Of a DNA stretch of 53,072 nt, positions 6,381 through 15,479 are shown one piece after another. Origin of the DNA: Thermoguttaceae bacterium (GTDB lineage Bacteria > Planctomycetota > Planctomycetia > Pirellulales > Thermoguttaceae). The DNA lies in the NCBI GenBank assembly GCA_025062105.1, contig JANXAQ010000081.1:1-53072 (forward strand), read 5' to 3'. The translations under genes were made by a program, and so were the position numbers. Under the pieces are notes generated by a model. The model was not told the origin of the DNA, did no database searches, and saw only the letters and a program-made list of their open reading frames with translations. Position 1 is the first letter of the stretch; each line of letters begins with the position of its first letter.

Positions 6381-7874
6381 ATGAAACCTGCGCTTGAGCG
6401 AATCAAGGGCTGGGTTTATAAGAATAAAAAAGCACATAGTGAGAGGTTGGCAGATATGCCATCGGCTGCAAGCTATCGAGCCAAAAGCCGATACAAACAT
6501 CCGCAGCAGCCTGGAGCGATTTTGGTGCTGACGGCCGTATTGATGGTGGTTTTGATTGGGATGGTGGCTTTTGGGGTAGATTTGGGCTATGTGGTGTTGA
6601 CACGGACGGAGTTGCAAGCTGCGGCAGATGCCGCCGCTTTAGCCGGCGCCGGTGCGGCAGCCGAAGGTAAATCCGCCGCCACCCAAGCAGTCTATCGATT
6701 CGCCAGTATGCATACAGCCGCTGGGCAATCAATCCGGCCAGAACAAGTCCAAATCCGCTACGGCCTATGGGACAAAAACGCCCGAGTGTTTGTGCCCAGC
6801 AGTACGGAGTGTTCTGCCGTGGAAGTAACCATTCGGAGTGTGGATCGGCCTTTGTTTTTTGGCCGACTGCTAGGGCAACAGTTTTTCCGATCCGAGGCCA
6901 AGGCCATTGCCACCTTTGCCCCACGGGATATCATGCTGGTATTGGACTATTCGGCCTCGATGTGCTACGATAGCCAACTGCGGTCCATCGACGAATTGGG
7001 TCGAGCTGCCGTGGAAGCCAATCTGTTGCAAATCTACCAGGCATTGGGTTCCCCCCGGTTCGGCAACATGCAATGGACCCCACAGTTGATTAACTCCAGC
7101 AATATCTCGACGGTGAAAAGCGCCTTAGGATTAACGAATGTTCCTTATCCTTACCCCGGCGGCTCCTGGGATGATTACATCAATTATGTGATGACCGATT
7201 CCTATATCAACCAAGCAGGCTACCGGAGACGCTATGGGTATCTGACCTGGGTCAATTATCTCCAGGCCAAACGGTATTTGTATAGCCATACACCTGATTT
7301 GTGGAAAACTCCTGAACAGCCGATCACCGCTCTCAAAGATGCCGTCGATGTGCTGACCGCCTATTTGGCGGAGCATAGTCCGGACGATCGTCTTGGCTTA
7401 GCCATTTACACCGCCTCCGATGGAACTGCCCTGTTGGAAAGTCCAATGATCCAGGATTTTCGGTCTATCGCCCAAATCGTTCGGCGTCGTCAAGCAGGCC
7501 ATTACCATGCCCAGACCAATATTTCCGCTGGCATGAGAGTCGCCCGGCTCCAATTACAGAACAACGCCCGTCCCGGCGCCCGAAGGGTGATGATCCTGAT
7601 GACCGACGGCGAAGCCAACTTGCCGACCAATGAAACCGTCGGCAAACAGAAAGTTATTGAAGAGGCTCAGGCTGCTGCTGCCGCTCGAATCCCCATTATC
7701 ACAATTGCCCTCGGTGCCGAAGCCGACGACAATCTCATGCGCCAGGTGGCCGAAATCACCCGAGGGGCCTATTTCAAAATTCCCGGTGGCCAACCCGTCT
7801 CCCAGTACGAAGAACAACTTAAAGAGGTCTTCCGATTGGTAGCCGCTGATCGCAACTTGGTGCTCGTCCAATGA
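6381..7874 (+). CDS. TadE/TadG-like protein with von Willebrand factor A domain
   Basis: A 497-residue membrane-anchored protein of the Flp/Tad pilus accessory type. Residues 45-71 form one transmembrane helix (ILVLTAVLMVVLIGMVAFG), and the segment after it (TRTELQAAADAAALAGAGAA) is the usual TadG-like signature. A von Willebrand A domain follows. Its metal-binding site is visible as DYSAS at 189-193 and MTDGEAN at 407-413. The domain is split by a Tyr-rich stretch of about 100 residues (about 220-320) after the first MIDAS motif. AAGGAG sits 8 bases before the start. It is the first well-supported gene after the c-di-GMP riboswitch, so control by c-di-GMP is a fair inference. No other tad genes are nearby, so it may act alone as an adhesin or surface protein. 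Confidence 0.85.
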   Translation: MKPALERIKGWVYKNKKAHSERLADMPSAASYRAKSRYKHPQQPGAILVLTAVLMVVLIGMVAFGVDLGYVVLTRTELQAAADAAALAGAGAAAEGKSAATQAVYRFASMHTAAGQSIRPEQVQIRYGLWDKNARVFVPSSTECSAVEVTIRSVDRPLFFGRLLGQQFFRSEAKAIATFAPRDIMLVLDYSASMCYDSQLRSIDELGRAAVEANLLQIYQALGSPRFGNMQWTPQLINSSNISTVKSALGLTNVPYPYPGGSWDDYINYVMTDSYINQAGYRRRYGYLTWVNYLQAKRYLYSHTPDLWKTPEQPITALKDAVDVLTAYLAEHSPDDRLGLAIYTASDGTALLESPMIQDFRSIAQIVRRRQAGHYHAQTNISAGMRVARLQLQNNARPGARRVMILMTDGEANLPTNETVGKQKVIEEAQAAAAARIPIITIALGAEADDNLMRQVAEITRGAYFKIPGGQPVSQYEEQLKEVFRLVAADRNLVLVQ

Positions 7875-8163
7875 GCCATGCCCTAGGTCCACACCGATCC
7901 TGGGCCTCCGGAGTAATGCTCAGAAGCTCTCCTACAATTGAGATTTTGGCAGTTTCCAATCGGTTTTGGTGGAGGGGGCTCCTCTGGGGACTCCTTAACA
8001 TAGGGATTGGGAGGATTCTAGAAAATCAGAAGCAAATCTCCTTAATCCTCATAGAAAATGCTTTCTAGATGCCCGCTCAGACCAGGTTGAGGTACGCCAA
8101 CAGTCGAGCGATTCAAGGAGTTTCCCAAGCCAAATCATCTATTGTTCGTTCCCTTATTTTGGA

Positions 8164-8258
8164 CTGACCAGTTTCTCCGAAGGTCAGCCGACGCCAAGCA
8201 GGGAACTCTTCACGCACGAAGGGCTGCGATGTCGCCAACGTCGCAGCCCTTCTTTTTT
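8164..8258 (+). terminator. Rho-independent terminator preceded by a second hairpin; possible small RNA end
   Basis: A perfect 9-bp stem GGGCTGCGA/TCGCAGCCC (8221-8229 and 8241-8249) is followed by TTCTTTTTT. Just before it, CTGACC (8164-8169) pairs with GGTCAG (8182-8187). It lies about 350 bases past the TadG-like stop codon, so it either ends a long 3' tail or is the 3' end of a separate small RNA. No known RNA family was recognised. Confidence 0.75.
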
Positions 8259-8272
8259 GCTGTAATATTCAG

Positions 8273-8420
8273 CTCGACTTTTGCCATTTTTGGCCCCGTT
8301 TGAGAAGAGTAAAGCACTAACCTCTTTTAAATATTGGAGTTAGGAAATTGGAGGAACACAAGGAGATTTCGTCGTAATTGCTGGAGGCGAAGGTAGTTAA
8401 GAAAAATGGCAAAAGTCGAG
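8273..8420. repeat. Family 1 element, intact copy F with TTCAG duplication
   Basis: A 148-bp copy with ends CTCGACTTTTGCCATTTTT and AAAAATGGCAAAAGTCGAG. TTCAG is duplicated at 8268-8272 and 8421-8425. It inserted into the left flank of the adjoining family 3 element. If it is removed, that element's flanks read ATATTCAG and ATATTTCAG. Confidence 0.93.
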
Positions 8421-8425
8421 TTCAG

Positions 8426-8535
8426 GACTCTGTTGAAACCATTTCCGGTCGGGCTCCTAAACCCGCCAAAATTGGAGCAAAACCGACGGGCATGGGCAAA
8501 ACCTCCCAGGCTCCGAACAACCTTTCAACAGAACC
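8426..8535. repeat. Family 3 short element
   Basis: Left end GACTCTGTTGAAACC, right end CCTTTCAACAGAACC. It shares TTTCCGGTCGG and GCAAAACCGACGGGCATGGG with the copies at 1480 and 22913 (the latter in reverse orientation). Confidence 0.8.
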
Positions 8536-9028
8536 ATATTTCAGCCAAATGAAAAATTCCCCTTTCCTCTCCTCCAACCGCATTGGTATCTCCATAATGG
8601 CTTCTCGTACAAAATGTTGTGGCCTTGCCGAACACGTTAGCCCAACATATTGTGGCTCCGAAAAGATGTGTAAGTGGCAGTCCTGCCGGAGAAAAGCTGG
8701 CATTGCCGAAAGCAATCCCGGCTCAGGACGCCTTTAACATCGAAGGCAGAAGGCCGACGGAGCACAGAACAGGTGAGAATTCCAGAACCGGCCGTCTGCC
8801 CTCTGCCCACGGGCCTCTGCCTTCATTATTTCCGCTCACCTTACTCTCTCGACAACCGGCGGCAGCGAAAAGAAGGCCCTTCCATTTGTCTGAAGTGTTA
8901 GCTTTCCTTATCCTCTTTACTTCCCTTCTTTACTTCCCTGGCAAAACTCAGTACCATTCACTCGGTAGGGCATGCACTCTCCGCCCTTTTTGGTCCAACA
9001 GAATGCCTACCAAGAAAGGGAGCCTTGG
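8536..9028. other. Spacer with fragments of purine/pyrimidine-biased repeats
   Basis: No gene is convincing. Bases 8738-8830 contain the motif GCCTCTGCC/GGCAGAAGGC, which recurs at 37545-37690 and near the window end, so this is part of another dispersed palindromic repeat. Confidence 0.4.
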
Positions 9029-9784
9029 ATGCTGTTGGGCGAACCAGAACGTACCCAGGCCGACCTTTGTTTCCGCCTGCTTGGCATTCCGGTGCGGGTG
9101 CATCCGTTTTTCTGGATAGTGGCGCTCATTTTAGGGGCCAATCAGATCCGTTCCCCAGTGGACCTGATACTGTGGGTGCTGGCCGTCTTTGTAGCCATTT
9201 TAGTCCATGAATTGGGGCATGCGCTGCTGATGCGTCTTTTGGGATTTCATCCGGCCATTACGCTCTATGGATTAGGAGGCTATGCCTCGTATGATCGGGT
9301 TTGGGGCGGAAGCAACCTCGGTCATACCCCCGGCGGCCAAATCCTAATTCATGCGGCTGGTCCGGGGGCTTCGTTGGCCTTAGCTGCTTTCATAATCGGG
9401 TTGGTTTGGTTGAGCGGGATTCAGCTGGAGTTTCAGATAGGACTTCCATATGGACTGTGGGTGGGGTTTTTCCTCCCCGGCTCCGAACTGCTTAACCAAT
9501 TTCTTAATTGGTTGGTTACCATTCTCTTGGCATGGAGCTTTTTGAATCTAATGCCGGTCTATCCGTTGGACGGCGGCCAGATGGTTCGCGAAGTGCTTAT
9601 CTGGCTCAATCCTCATCAAGGGATGGTTCAGACATTGGTTCTTTCGGTGCTCGTGGGAGGCGCTTTGTGTCTGGCCGCTCTGTTGGTATGGAAAAGTTGG
9701 TTTCTGGCTATCCTTTTCGGCTATTTGGCTTTTGCCAATTTCATGACATTGCAGGCCACTGCAGGCCGACCCTGGGGATGGTAG
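9029..9784 (+). CDS. Site-2-protease-type M50 metalloprotease
   Basis: A 251-residue intramembrane zinc protease. The active site HELGH is at 60-64 inside a hydrophobic helix. The second metal ligand is in NLMPVYPLDGGQ at 173-184 (the Asp of LDGG). Five or six transmembrane segments can be seen and there is no PDZ or CBS domain, so it is the short membrane-only form. The start at 9029 gives MLLGEPERTQ and follows a GGGAG; an upstream ATG at 8972 would add 19 residues of no evident meaning. Family members cleave membrane-spanning regulators, but the substrate cannot be deduced. The gene stands alone. Confidence 0.9.
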   Translation: MLLGEPERTQADLCFRLLGIPVRVHPFFWIVALILGANQIRSPVDLILWVLAVFVAILVHELGHALLMRLLGFHPAITLYGLGGYASYDRVWGGSNLGHTPGGQILIHAAGPGASLALAAFIIGLVWLSGIQLEFQIGLPYGLWVGFFLPGSELLNQFLNWLVTILLAWSFLNLMPVYPLDGGQMVREVLIWLNPHQGMVQTLVLSVLVGGALCLAALLVWKSWFLAILFGYLAFANFMTLQATAGRPWGW

Positions 9785-9915
9785 CCGCAGAGAATGGAAC
9801 CTCTTGACCCGATATGCCTGGTACCAAAGATCAGTTGGAACCCAGCTAAAGACACACAACTCTCCGTTCCACACCTTCTGCCCACTGCTTCAAAAAATCT
9901 TTGGAATTGGGTAAG

Positions 9916-10062
9916 CGCGACTTTTGCCATTTTTACTAACTTTTTTGTCACCAGAGGTTGCAGCAAACCTTGCTTTTGCTCACACAATTTCCTAACTTCA
10001 ATGATTTCATGGAGTTAGCAATTTCCCATTTCGGCAGAAGAGCGAAATTGGCAAAAGTCGAG
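9916..10062. repeat. Family 1 element, reverse-oriented copy G
   Basis: Ends CGCGACTTTTGCCATTTTT and TTGGCAAAAGTCGAG, 147 bp. The flanks GTAAG and ATCAG do not match, so it is an older copy. Confidence 0.85.
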
Positions 10063-10076
10063 ATCAGAGGCTCTGA

Positions 10077-10209
10077 TTCAAGTTTTGCCATTTTTGGTCT
10101 CCTGCCGAAAGGGGCTGTTTGTAATTCTTGGCGTTAGGAAATTATGTGAACAAAAAAAGTCGTCGTAACTCCGGGAATCAAAGCAAGTTAAAAAATGGCC
10201 AAAGTGGAG
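10077..10209. repeat. Family 1 element, shortened copy H
   Basis: Left end TTCAAGTTTTGCCATTTTT, right end AAATGGCCAAAGTGGAG, 133 bp, with the interior GTTAGGAAATTATGTGAAC. It lies 14 bases after copy G. No matching flanks are visible. Confidence 0.8.
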
Positions 10210-10307
10210 TTGTAGTGCTTCCCCCGAATGGGCAAGCGACTCCTATCATCACAGGAGTGAAGCTAGACCATCCAACTCATCAAAAACCACCCCGCAGAAA
10301 CATTATC

Positions 10308-10333
10308 TGGATTCCCGCTTACTCGGGAATGAG
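10308..10333. repeat. Short palindromic repeat of the ATTCCCGC...GCGGGAAT type
   Basis: GATTCCCGCTTACTCGGGAA is one of many copies of this small hairpin in the window's spacers. Others lie at 11669, 16577, 19338, 26365, 29795, 33010, 35078, 35330, 38093, 38139 and 52948. Confidence 0.75.
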
Positions 10334-10572
10334 ATGACAGAGGTGCTGTGGAGCGAAAATGAACGATTCCCTCGCTTCGGTTGAAGTGTGATGGAATTTT
10401 TCCCAAAATGTCCAAAAACCCTGTTGCATTTTTCGGAAAGTTTGCTACAACATAATAGTCAGTCCGTTTTCTTTCGTGCTGATTTGGTAGCTAAGATATG
10501 AACCCGCTTAGGGAAGAGCACGTGGGAAACGGCAACTTGGCCCGATCGAAGTCCAAGGGTGCAGTTTCCCGG

Positions 10573-10589
10573 CCGACCTCGGAGGTCGG
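10573..10589 (+). promoter_or_regulatory. Hairpin in the leader of the Lys-rich peptide gene
   Basis: CCGACCT pairs with AGGTCGG around a CGG loop, 58 bases before the start codon at 10647. No U-run follows, so it is not a terminator. It may shape the leader RNA. Confidence 0.4.
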
Positions 10590-10646
10590 TCTATCTCGCT
10601 AGCAGGGACTGCCCCACTGGAGGTTTTCTTAATGGAGGATGTGCAA

Positions 10647-10739
10647 ATGGATACCCAAAAGACCACCAAAAAAAGTTCCTGCTGCAAAACTTCTGCTAAA
10701 AAGGCCACCACCAAAAAAGCCACCTCCAAAAAGAAATAG
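10647..10739 (+). CDS. 30-residue Lys-rich basic peptide
   Basis: A very short gene: 30 residues with 12 Lys, one CC pair, and otherwise mostly Thr, Ser and Ala in an alternating KKATTKKATSKKK pattern. The composition is like the tails of histone H1-like proteins, so nucleic-acid or polyanion binding is plausible but unproved. GGAGG sits 8 bases before the ATG; a further in-frame ATG at 10632 overlaps that site and is less likely. It stands alone between repeat elements, with a long leader containing a hairpin. Codon choice alone could not prove coding. The clean ribosome-binding site and strong composition bias are the support. Confidence 0.55.
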   Translation: MDTQKTTKKSSCCKTSAKKATTKKATSKKK

Positions 10740-10753
10740 TCTCTCCTTCTGAT

Positions 10754-10899
10754 CTCGCTTTTGCCATTTTAGGCCTTCTCCCGGAAGGGGGAAACTCTAA
10801 GCCCTTGTAAATATTGACTTCGGACATTATGTGGACAAAAAGAAGTCTCGTCGTCACTGCTGGGAACAAAAGGGTTTAGGGTAAATGGCAAAAGTCGTG
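10754..10899. repeat. Family 1 element, copy I
   Basis: Ends CTCGCTTTTGCCATTTT and AAATGGCAAAAGTCGTG, 146 bp, flanked by CTGAT on the left and CTGAC on the right (4 of 5 bases match). It begins 14 bases after the Lys-rich peptide gene. Confidence 0.88.
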
Positions 10900-11089
10900 C
10901 TGACGTGTACCCCGCTTTTGTCGCCAAGCCCAGATGGGCAAAATTAAACTTTTGGCAGACGCGCCAAAGTTCCGCCTGCGACCTCAGTAAGGGTGTTATC
11001 AGCAGAAGCACTACAGAGTTACTGGCGGGATAAACTTTCTGGGGTCAATAACTCAGTTGGCGGGGCTGGGTACAAACGTTTTTCCTAAA

Positions 11090-11126
11090 AGCCGCTCGGG
11101 CTTTATGCTCAGCGGCTTGTTTTTTT
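11090..11126 (+). terminator. Orphan rho-independent terminator
   Basis: The stem AGCCGCT/AGCGGCT (11090-11096 and 11111-11117) is followed by TGTTTTTTT. No coding frame ends just upstream, so it may close a small RNA transcribed from the 10905-11090 interval. No known RNA family was recognised there. Confidence 0.65.
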
Positions 11127-12139
11127 CTCGCACCTTTCGCCAACCAGCAGCGGAATACCTCAGCCAGCGGAAAACTTTCTCGGAGTGCACTCGTCTTATC
11201 CGCCTTGTTTGTCTTAGCCGTATCCTCAACGTTCCTCTTGGAGGAAACCTGAGATTGGGTAAAACCCAAGCCCGCTGATAACTCGGAATGGAGTCCCAAG
11301 GAGAATAGAAGCCTCTAACTAGAAGATGAACCTTTCCGCCGAGTGCTCGCTGTGATACACAAGTTAGAAGTCAGGGGCTCAGACATCACTCCTTTAGGAA
11401 AATGCCGAAAGTTTGTTGAAGGAAATATAGGCAAAATGGTTTCCGAAACCAAACACTTCCTGATCTTCCAAATGATCTTTCCCTAAGGGTGTCATTTCTC
11501 CAAAGTCACGGTTGGCTTCTTTCGAGAAGTTTGTTATACCCCTAGGTGGGGCACTCCTTTTGGCCCGTTAGGATAGGAAATCCATCCCAAAAGATGTATA
11601 TAGATGTGTATAACAGCGAGCCGCCGAGTGGAGGGCCGGTGTTTTCGGTCCGGAACATACACTTCTATTGCCATTCTCGCACAAGCGGGAATCCAGATTT
11701 TTCTCCAATAGTTCTGCTGAACTGGATTCCTGCTTTGGCAGGGAAAGTACTTCAAAGTCTAGGGAACGGATAATATATTGGAACCTCTGCATAATCCTGA
11801 ACATATAGTGAACTTCGTGAATCTTCAATTTTCTATCCGTTCGGTTGTCCTATCTGGAAACCTCCTATCTATTGGGTGCTGTAATGCTAATACAACTATA
11901 TGTTGTGTAGAGGGAGGACCAGCCAAAAATATCCCGTTTGAATTATGCAGAGGTTCCGGTCATTTTTCAGAAAGGACGGAACCGAGAGAAAAACAGCAAA
12001 GGCTTGAGGTCCGCCAAGTGTCTGCGCCTTTGCCCACTTATGGCAGAAGCACCCTGGACGAGTGTCTGTGGGAACATGGCAAGGGAGAAGCCTGGCTGAT
12101 TTCGCAACCCCGTTGTCCTAGCTGGTTCCGGAGCCCTTT
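11127..12139. other. Long spacer with palindromic repeats, no gene seen
   Basis: Short ATTCCCGC-type hairpins occur at 11669-11693 and 11724-11748. Several frames of 70-150 codons cross the region on both strands, but none has a ribosome-binding site together with recognisable protein content. The segment TTTCCCTAAGGGTGTCATTT near 11488 has a diverged relative near 14370, hinting at another old repeat. Confidence 0.5.
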
Positions 12140-13813
12140 TTATCTTGGCGGGGGTGCAGGGATTTCAGGGCGGGCTAGTTGTTTGGCTCTAGCAAAGTCG
12201 GCTGCCGCCTTCTCCTTTTGGCCTAATTTCTCGTAAGCCATCGCCCGGTTGTAATAGACCGTAGGATGGTTCGGATCCAAACGCAAAGCTTCCGTATAGT
12301 CGGCCACCGCCTTGGTATAATCACCTTTTAGATAGTAGGCATAGCCTCGACTGATCCAAGCCGACACATTCTGAGGGGCCAAATGGATGGCATAGTTCAG
12401 ATCCCGAAGCGCTTTATCCAGTTCCCCTTTTTTAGCACGGGCATAGCCGCGGGCACGCCAAGCCTCCACATGTTTCATATCTAATCGCAGTGCCTGGCTA
12501 AAATCGGCAATCGCCCGCTCATAGTCTTCCTGCTCCATGTAGATCGCACCCCGGCTGAGATAATTCTCCGGATCGTTCGGATCGCTCTGGATGGCTTTTT
12601 CAAAGTCTGCCATGGCCAGGTCTAGCTTGCCCATTTCCGCATAGATTTCACCTCGTTCCCGATAAGCGTTGGCGTATTTGGGGTCCAATTGAAGGGCGGT
12701 GTTCAGGTCCTTTAGGGCCGCCTCCAGGTCGCCAGCGGCATGGCGGGCAAATCCCCGACTAAAGTAACATAGCGGATCCTTCGGCGCTAAATATACCGCA
12801 TAGTTCAGGTCTCGCAGTGCTAACTCAATATCCCCATGCACCGCGCGGGCAAACCCCCGATCACACCATACCTCATGATTCTTAGGATTGAGTCGAAGCG
12901 ATTGGTGGTAATCTTCAATCGCTTTTTCCACCTCTCCGAGGCGAAAATAGACTCGGCCTCGACAAGCATAGGCGTCGGCATCTTCCGGACTGAGCCGCAC
13001 CGCTTCCGTCAGATCAGCCAACGCCTTCTCCAAATCCCCTTTCAAAAAATAGGCATGCCCTCGTTCCCGGTAGGCCTCCCCAAGCTGGGGAGCCAATTTG
13101 ATAGCTTCGTCATACTCGGCAATCGCCTTATCCAGATGCCCTTGATGGAAGAACACAAAGGCGCGGTTCATCCGCGGATCGGGGTCTTTGGGAGCTAGAC
13201 GAATTGCCATATCCAGATCGGCCAATGCCTTTTCGTATTCGCCTTTCAATGCCCAGGTCAGGCCTCGGTCGCACCAGGCGTCGGCGAAATCCGGCTTCTG
13301 CTTCAGCACCTTGTCATATAGCTGTAAGGCCTCCTCCAGTCGCCCTTTGTTGGTCGCTTCCACCGCCTGATGGTACAGCGGCCACAAGGGATCTTCAGGT
13401 GCCGAGGGGCTGAGTGCCTGTTTTGGCAGAGGTTTGCCTTCCCCGGGCGGTGCTCCTTCCTGTGGAACCGGGGCTTCGGGAAAGTCTGGCACGGTGGGTT
13501 TGGAGTTTTCTTTGGACGAAGGGCCTAGTTTGCCCGAGCTTTTCAGGCTGGGCGGAAGCGGGGCTGGGGGTAAAGGATTTCCCGGCTCATTGGCTGGTTT
13601 TCTCAGAACCGGCCCAGACGCCTCGGCCGCCATCCCAATCTGCTCCAGATTCAGCCTCCCTCTGAGGGCAGTTCCCACACTAAAAGCCCCAAGAACCAAT
13701 CCCACCCATAACCAGCAGTTGAACCCATCCTGATTGATCCAAACCATCCTGTTGGATGGAAGTTGCTTCTTAGTCAGACTTCTGCTGCCGCCGATCCATG
13801 ATCCAAAATCCAT
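12140..13813 (-). CDS. Membrane-anchored protein with twelve TPR repeats
   Basis: A 557-residue protein. Residues about 31-50 form one hydrophobic segment (CWLWVGLVLGAFSVGTALRG), so the N-terminus anchors it and the repeats probably face the periplasm. A Pro-rich linker (about 70-140) leads to twelve consecutive 34-residue tetratricopeptide repeats, many with the core GDLEKALADLTEAVRLSPED. TPR arrays are protein-binding scaffolds; the partner is unknown. The start at 13813 is chosen because GGAGG lies 8 bases upstream; a TTG five codons earlier overlaps that site. No neighbour forms an operon with it. Confidence 0.9.
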   Translation of the reverse strand: MDFGSWIGGSRSLTKKQLPSNRMVWINQDGFNCWLWVGLVLGAFSVGTALRGRLNLEQIGMAAEASGPVLRKPANEPGNPLPPAPLPPSLKSSGKLGPSSKENSKPTVPDFPEAPVPQEGAPPGEGKPLPKQALSPSAPEDPLWPLYHQAVEATNKGRLEEALQLYDKVLKQKPDFADAWCDRGLTWALKGEYEKALADLDMAIRLAPKDPDPRMNRAFVFFHQGHLDKAIAEYDEAIKLAPQLGEAYRERGHAYFLKGDLEKALADLTEAVRLSPEDADAYACRGRVYFRLGEVEKAIEDYHQSLRLNPKNHEVWCDRGFARAVHGDIELALRDLNYAVYLAPKDPLCYFSRGFARHAAGDLEAALKDLNTALQLDPKYANAYRERGEIYAEMGKLDLAMADFEKAIQSDPNDPENYLSRGAIYMEQEDYERAIADFSQALRLDMKHVEAWRARGYARAKKGELDKALRDLNYAIHLAPQNVSAWISRGYAYYLKGDYTKAVADYTEALRLDPNHPTVYYNRAMAYEKLGQKEKAAADFARAKQLARPEIPAPPPR

Positions 13814-14053
13814 TACTACTACCTCCAAAAACTGAGCTACCCCTACTGCTCACCCACCCCTCCTTCCATTTCCACGGAAGGAAACAAACCCCAATGCTGT
13901 TTCATCGGGTTGTCGATTTCGGAATGGTGTCCACAGACCAAATTTCTCTCAGGTCAATTTTTACCGTTTTTGACATCGCCCTGAAATGAAGAATGCTCTT
14001 GTATGGGGCGTCATATTGGGTAAAGAAAGGTTTCTGAGTCCCCTGACTGGAAA
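13814..14053. other. Upstream region of the TPR gene, nothing else recognised
   Basis: A GGAGG ribosome-binding site for the TPR gene is present at its left edge; promoter boxes are not clear. Confidence 0.4.
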
Positions 14054-14222
14054 CTCCACTTCTTCTTTTGCCACTTATCTCTACGAGGTATGCGAACACT
14101 CTTTTCGCTCCCCTAATTTCCTCGCTCCAAAGGAGTTAGAACCTTGGCACTTCCCCGGCGAGGCACAAAATGGCAAAACTCAAGCAGAAAGACTACCTCA
14201 GGAAAAATGGCAAAACATCGAA
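14054..14222. repeat. Decayed family 1 copy with an extra right end (J)
   Basis: The left end TTCTTTTGCCACTT is reverse-oriented. Interior pieces are CCCCTAATTTCCTC and CAAAGGAGTTAG. Right ends CACAAAATGGCAAAACTCAAG and GAAAAATGGCAAAACATCG appear twice, about 38 bases apart. Confidence 0.55.
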
Positions 14223-15149
14223 CTTCAAGGCTGGCCTGAAATCGGATTTTTGGGGTTGCGGATGCATCGTGGGGGTGAGTGCTTCTTGCCAGTGAAGGTT
14301 CGTAATACGCTGTTTGGGATTCTGGGCAATTTACAGGAAGGTAAAAAGGTAAACTGTTTTTTTCTTAGGGAAACGTCATTTTGGAGACCCTCGAAGTTTA
14401 CTAAACCGTCCGATTTTCCGTAAATTGCCAATTTTTCCCAAATGATGGGTTCCGAGACAAACATATCTCTCGGCCGAATATTTATAAAACCCAACATTTC
14501 AGGCGAATAGAGGCCCTTTATTTTTCTATTGGTTGTTGTTTCCTTGTCCTCTTGTGTAGCCAAAGACTATCGTGGTAAGCTCAAGGGGAGGTTTTTGGGC
14601 ACCCAAGATTCGCGTCATGAACAGTTTTTGGGGCCCAATCGGCCCACCTCGGGCTCACTAGCACCTTTGGTGAAGGAGAAGAGGACGCTGCTTAGCTCAG
14701 TCTTTGCGGGAGGAACGTCTGCCTATCGTTTCATTTTACCTATATTGCCTATTTTTTCTATTTGTCTTATAAGTCTTATATTGCCTTACTACTCGCCAGA
14801 AAAAAGGCACCCGCCTCCTCCCCCCTCCCCCAAAACTCAAAAGATCAACGGCCTTTTCCTCCCCTCTAAAATCGGAATTTCCCAAAACTTCCATACCAAG
14901 AAAATACTGGGTTTTCTCGCTGAAACAATTTCCCCATACCACCTCCGATGGGTTAGTTACTCCCCTTTCCCTCAAAAAAGGAGGTAACCTTCCCAGCTGA
15001 ATCTTATCCCCGATCCTCCTCCAATTCCATTCGATCCTCTCCTGGAGTCTGTTCAGCCAAAGGACGAAGGCTTTATTCTCATTATCCTTGCGAAAGCAGG
15101 TCTCTTGTTTAGCAAAACATTGGGAGTAAAAAACAAATCCTAGTGCATC
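14223..15149. other. Long spacer, AT-rich with a G-rich tract on the minus strand
   Basis: No gene is convincing. Bases 14810-14831 read GGGGGAGGGGGG then AGGAGGCGGG on the minus strand, a possible G-quadruplex. The rest shows only scattered A/T runs. Confidence 0.4.
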
Positions 15150-15164
15150 GCCCTTGTGGGGGAA

Positions 15165-15426
15165 TGGCTATAGGAGGAGTGGCTCTTCTCCCAGGTGCCA
15201 TCCTTCCGGAATCGCGCAAAGTAATAATAGACCGTTTCCCAGGGCGGATACTCCTTGGGCAACATCCGCCACGCACAATCAGCCCGGAGAATGTAAAAGA
15301 TGCCGTTGAGCACCGCTTGGATGTTGACTCGACGCGGCCGCCCGCCCGGTCGGGCTGGAGGAATCAACGGCGCAATGACACCTGCCACTGCTCCTCCGTC
15401 AAATCGGATGGATAAACCTGTTCCAT
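15165..15426 (-). pseudogene. Remnant of an IS5-family transposase (N-terminal part, frameshifted)
   Basis: Reading on the minus strand from ATG at 15426 gives MEQVYPSDLTEEQWQ, the standard N-terminus of IS5-family (DUF4096) transposases. A 2-base insertion near 15377-15381 then shifts the frame. Reading resumes with VIAPLIPPARPGGRPRR, followed by QAVLNGIFYILRADCAWRML and PWETVYYYFARFRKDGTWEK. Homology stops about 15165, before any DDE catalytic residue. The remnant is therefore both frameshifted and truncated and cannot be active. It lies at the broken 5' end of a LamG gene on the other strand, which it probably disrupted. Confidence 0.85.
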
Positions 15427-15479
15427 CGCAGGAGTGCTTTGCTTGGGGGATAAAATCCATTCCTAGACTACCTGGACGC

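Noticed and set aside
633..10899. Regularly recurring 148-bp sequences as a CRISPR or other spacer array
   Set aside because: The copies are far apart, lie in both orientations and have their own target duplications. They are mobile elements, and no true CRISPR repeat-spacer array is present.
11045..11299. 84-codon minus-strand frame rich in Lys/Arg as a gene
   Set aside because: It has no start codon with a ribosome-binding site, it runs through a terminator hairpin, and no motif is visible.
13986..14423. 145-codon frame on the plus strand
   Set aside because: It runs through a decayed repeat element and shows no protein features.
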